Below, piece after piece: positions 62,493-64,000 of a DNA stretch of 64,000 nucleotides (positions within the stretch are counted from its first letter, which is position 1; each line of letters starts with the position of its first letter). Under the pieces are notes generated by a model. It searched no databases, was not told the origin of the DNA, and saw only the letters and a list, made by a program, of their open reading frames with translations. Origin of the DNA: Roseibium aquae (GTDB lineage: Bacteria > Pseudomonadota > Alphaproteobacteria > Rhizobiales > Stappiaceae); assembly GCF_008711285.1 (NCBI RefSeq), contig NZ_VXDC01000006.1, positions 124,001 to 188,000 of the forward strand. Reading direction: 5' to 3'. A program made the translations under genes and the position numbers.

Positions 62493-64000
62493 ATGTCAGT
62501 GAAACGCCGAAGCCGAAGCAAAGGACTCAATTTCAAGATCCACGGTGTTGCGGCATGCATCGTTTTCACAGTCATGCAAACGGATCTGGCCCGGGCCGAG
62601 CGTCCGCCGGAATTCGGGCTGGACCAGTTCGCGAAATTGAACGACGCCCAGCCCTTTCCGGTTCTCCTGATAGACCCCGCCAGCGGCGACATCACCTATG
62701 CCAATCCGGCGGCATCCGAGTTTTACGGCTACACCCGGGAGCAACTGGACAGCCTGGCGATTCAGGAGATCAACCAGCTTACGCCTGAAGAAGTTGCGAA
62801 CGAGCGCAAACGAGCGGCCGAACAAAACCGTAAATATTTCATCTTTCAACATAAGCTGTCGGACGGCAGCCTAAGAACGGTAGAAGTCAGATCGATCCCG
62901 ATCACTGTCGAGGGTCAACAACTTCTGTTTTCCACGATCAACGACATCTCGGCGCAACGGGAAGCGAATGCCGGTCTTTGGCACTACCAAGAGCGACTCG
63001 AGCGGGCGGTAGAGCAAAAACGTCAGGAGCTCGAAACGCATTACACCCACCAGCGGACGTACTTAGGTGTCGTCGCGGGCCTTTTGTTTTTGCTTCTTGT
63101 CGCGGTCGGGATTTACGCCCGTCTCTTGCATCTCTCGCGCAGCACTGTCCGCGAGGCCAACCGCCATCTTCGGCTGGCCGACCAGGTGTTCGAGAATGCC
63201 AGCGAGGGTATTCTGGTAACAGATGCGAACGCCAGGATCATCCGGGCCAATCCCGCTGTCAGCAAGATTTCCGGATACGACATGGAGGAGATCATCGGTT
63301 CGAATCCGAGGATATTCTCTTCAGGGCGCCAACCCCCCGCGTTTTACAAGGAGATGTGGGAGAGCCTGAGTGGAACGGGAAGCTGGTCGGGCGAATTGTG
63401 GAACCGGACAAAGACCGGAAAGGACTATGTCCAGCGGGCCGCCTTGGCGGCGATCCGTGACGATGACGGCAAAACCACGAACTATGTGGCCGTATTCTCC
63501 GACATCACGGCCCTGCTGAACCATCAAAAAGAGCTTGAGCACACCGCGCATTACGACGCACTGACCCAGTTGCCAAACCGCATGCTCTTGCTCCTGCGCA
63601 TGAACGATGCGATCGAACTGGTCAGATTGGAGGATGCTTGGGGAGCGGTGCTTTTCCTCGACCTCGACGGCTTCAAGACCGTGAACGATCATTACGGCCA
63701 TACCCTGGGCGATGAACTGCTGATCGCCGCATCCCGCCGGATCCTCAGGCATTTCCGGACGGAAGACACATTGGCGCGGCTTGGCGGCGACGAGTTCGTG
63801 GCGGTGGTGGTGGGGCTCGAATCCCCGATGCAGGCTGAGGAACTGGCACGGCGAATACTGGCGGAAGTGGCCAAACCCTTCGAACTGGAAGGCACGAGGC
63901 TCACGATTTCCACCAGTATCGGTGTGGTCACCTTCAACGCCCGGACCGAGACCTCGCCTGACCAATTGCTCCGGCAAAGCGACGCGGCCATGTACCAGTC
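62493..64000 (+). CDS. membrane PAS-PAS-GGDEF diguanylate cyclase, 3' end missing
   Basis: The frame runs from ATG 62493 off the end of the window (502 codons seen). A signal or anchor helix (about 14-32) leads to a PAS domain (about 50-155: DPASGDITYANPAASEFYGY), a coiled linker, a membrane helix (about 190-209), a second PAS (about 225-345: ENASEGILVTDANARII) and a GGDEF domain from about 350. The active site ARLGGDEFVAVVV is canonical, and RTED four residues before it is an RxxD inhibitory site. An EAL domain could follow beyond the window. The first PAS is probably periplasmic. The start gives the charged leader MSVKRRSRSKG expected of an exported helix. Confidence 0.93.
   Translation, partial: MSVKRRSRSKGLNFKIHGVAACIVFTVMQTDLARAERPPEFGLDQFAKLNDAQPFPVLLIDPASGDITYANPAASEFYGYTREQLDSLAIQEINQLTPEEVANERKRAAEQNRKYFIFQHKLSDGSLRTVEVRSIPITVEGQQLLFSTINDISAQREANAGLWHYQERLERAVEQKRQELETHYTHQRTYLGVVAGLLFLLLVAVGIYARLLHLSRSTVREANRHLRLADQVFENASEGILVTDANARIIRANPAVSKISGYDMEEIIGSNPRIFSSGRQPPAFYKEMWESLSGTGSWSGELWNRTKTGKDYVQRAALAAIRDDDGKTTNYVAVFSDITALLNHQKELEHTAHYDALTQLPNRMLLLLRMNDAIELVRLEDAWGAVLFLDLDGFKTVNDHYGHTLGDELLIAASRRILRHFRTEDTLARLGGDEFVAVVVGLESPMQAEELARRILAEVAKPFELEGTRLTISTSIGVVTFNARTETSPDQLLRQSDAAMYQ

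Noticed and set aside
1-64000. CRISPR array, prophage or defence island
   Set aside because: No regularly spaced repeats, no phage structural genes and no recognisable restriction, toxin-antitoxin or other defence genes were seen. The HerA-like ATPase alone is not enough.

Overview
The window is high-GC DNA, roughly 60% by eye, and reads as the chromosome of a free-living, motile alphaproteobacterium. The family set fits marine Rhodobacterales/Stappiaceae-like or rhizobial relatives: BA14K and DUF983 proteins, a stand-alone MnmD, a TAXI-type binding protein, a DUF3141 protein beside fabI, malonyl-CoA decarboxylase and many GGDEF/PilZ proteins. The genus cannot be fixed from the sequence alone. 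There is no rRNA, CRISPR array, prophage or complete insertion sequence.

Layout. 1-4.5 kb: the tail of a short-chain dehydrogenase, a divergent split MnmC pair (mnmD and an FAD oxidoreductase), a large protein of unknown function, and a YbaK-type deacylase. 4.5-9.5 kb (minus strand): a UDP-glucuronate epimerase and the sulfate-activation genes cysQ-cysD-cysNC. 9.7-12.4 kb: a MocR-type regulator and a DUF983 membrane protein preceded by the same spaced motif, then a PilZ protein. 12.5-13.0 kb: tRNA-Gln(TTG) and tRNA-Pro(CGG). 13.3-16.6 kb: a tartrate/malate dehydrogenase divergent from a LysR regulator, followed by an orphan TAXI binding protein and a clear terminator. 16.9-19.9 kb: an unknown protein and a GAF-PAS-GGDEF-EAL protein with a damaged EAL site.

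20-27.5 kb (minus strand) is the most coherent catabolic region. It runs hmgA, an MBL hydrolase, fumarylacetoacetate hydrolase, a secreted protein, a second MBL protein, a DinB-fold protein, an FAD monooxygenase and a DUF2783 peptide. It reads as a route through homogentisate to fumarate and acetoacetate. A two-component hydroxylase (monooxygenase plus small partner) would supply homogentisate. No glutathione-type maleylacetoacetate isomerase is visible in the window, and the translationally coupled DinB-fold protein is a candidate for that step.

27.7-42.3 kb: a dCache chemoreceptor, a CorC/HlyC-like CBS protein, a UshA-like phosphoesterase, the end of an IS3-type transposase, a GAF-GGDEF cyclase, a HerA-like ATPase, an orphan amino-acid-type binding protein, malonyl-CoA decarboxylase, an HlyIII protein, a Tat/lipoprotein L,D-transpeptidase and a membrane dipeptidase. 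42.7-48.8 kb: a GntR/FCD regulator beside an oligopeptide ABC operon with a fused ATPase and a hairpin after the binding-protein gene. 49-56.5 kb: a BA14K protein, Uup, a DapA-family lyase, two rRNA-modification genes (RsuA-type and RsmC-type) and a GDYXXLXY/DUF2157 membrane pair. 56.6-64 kb: a soluble globin-MCP-CZB-PilZ receptor, the DUF3141-fabI pair, and the start of a PAS-PAS-GGDEF protein that runs off the end.

Signalling by cyclic di-GMP is a recurring theme, with three GGDEF proteins and two PilZ proteins, one of them fused to a chemoreceptor. All functions are read from sequence motifs and neighbourhood. No database search was run.
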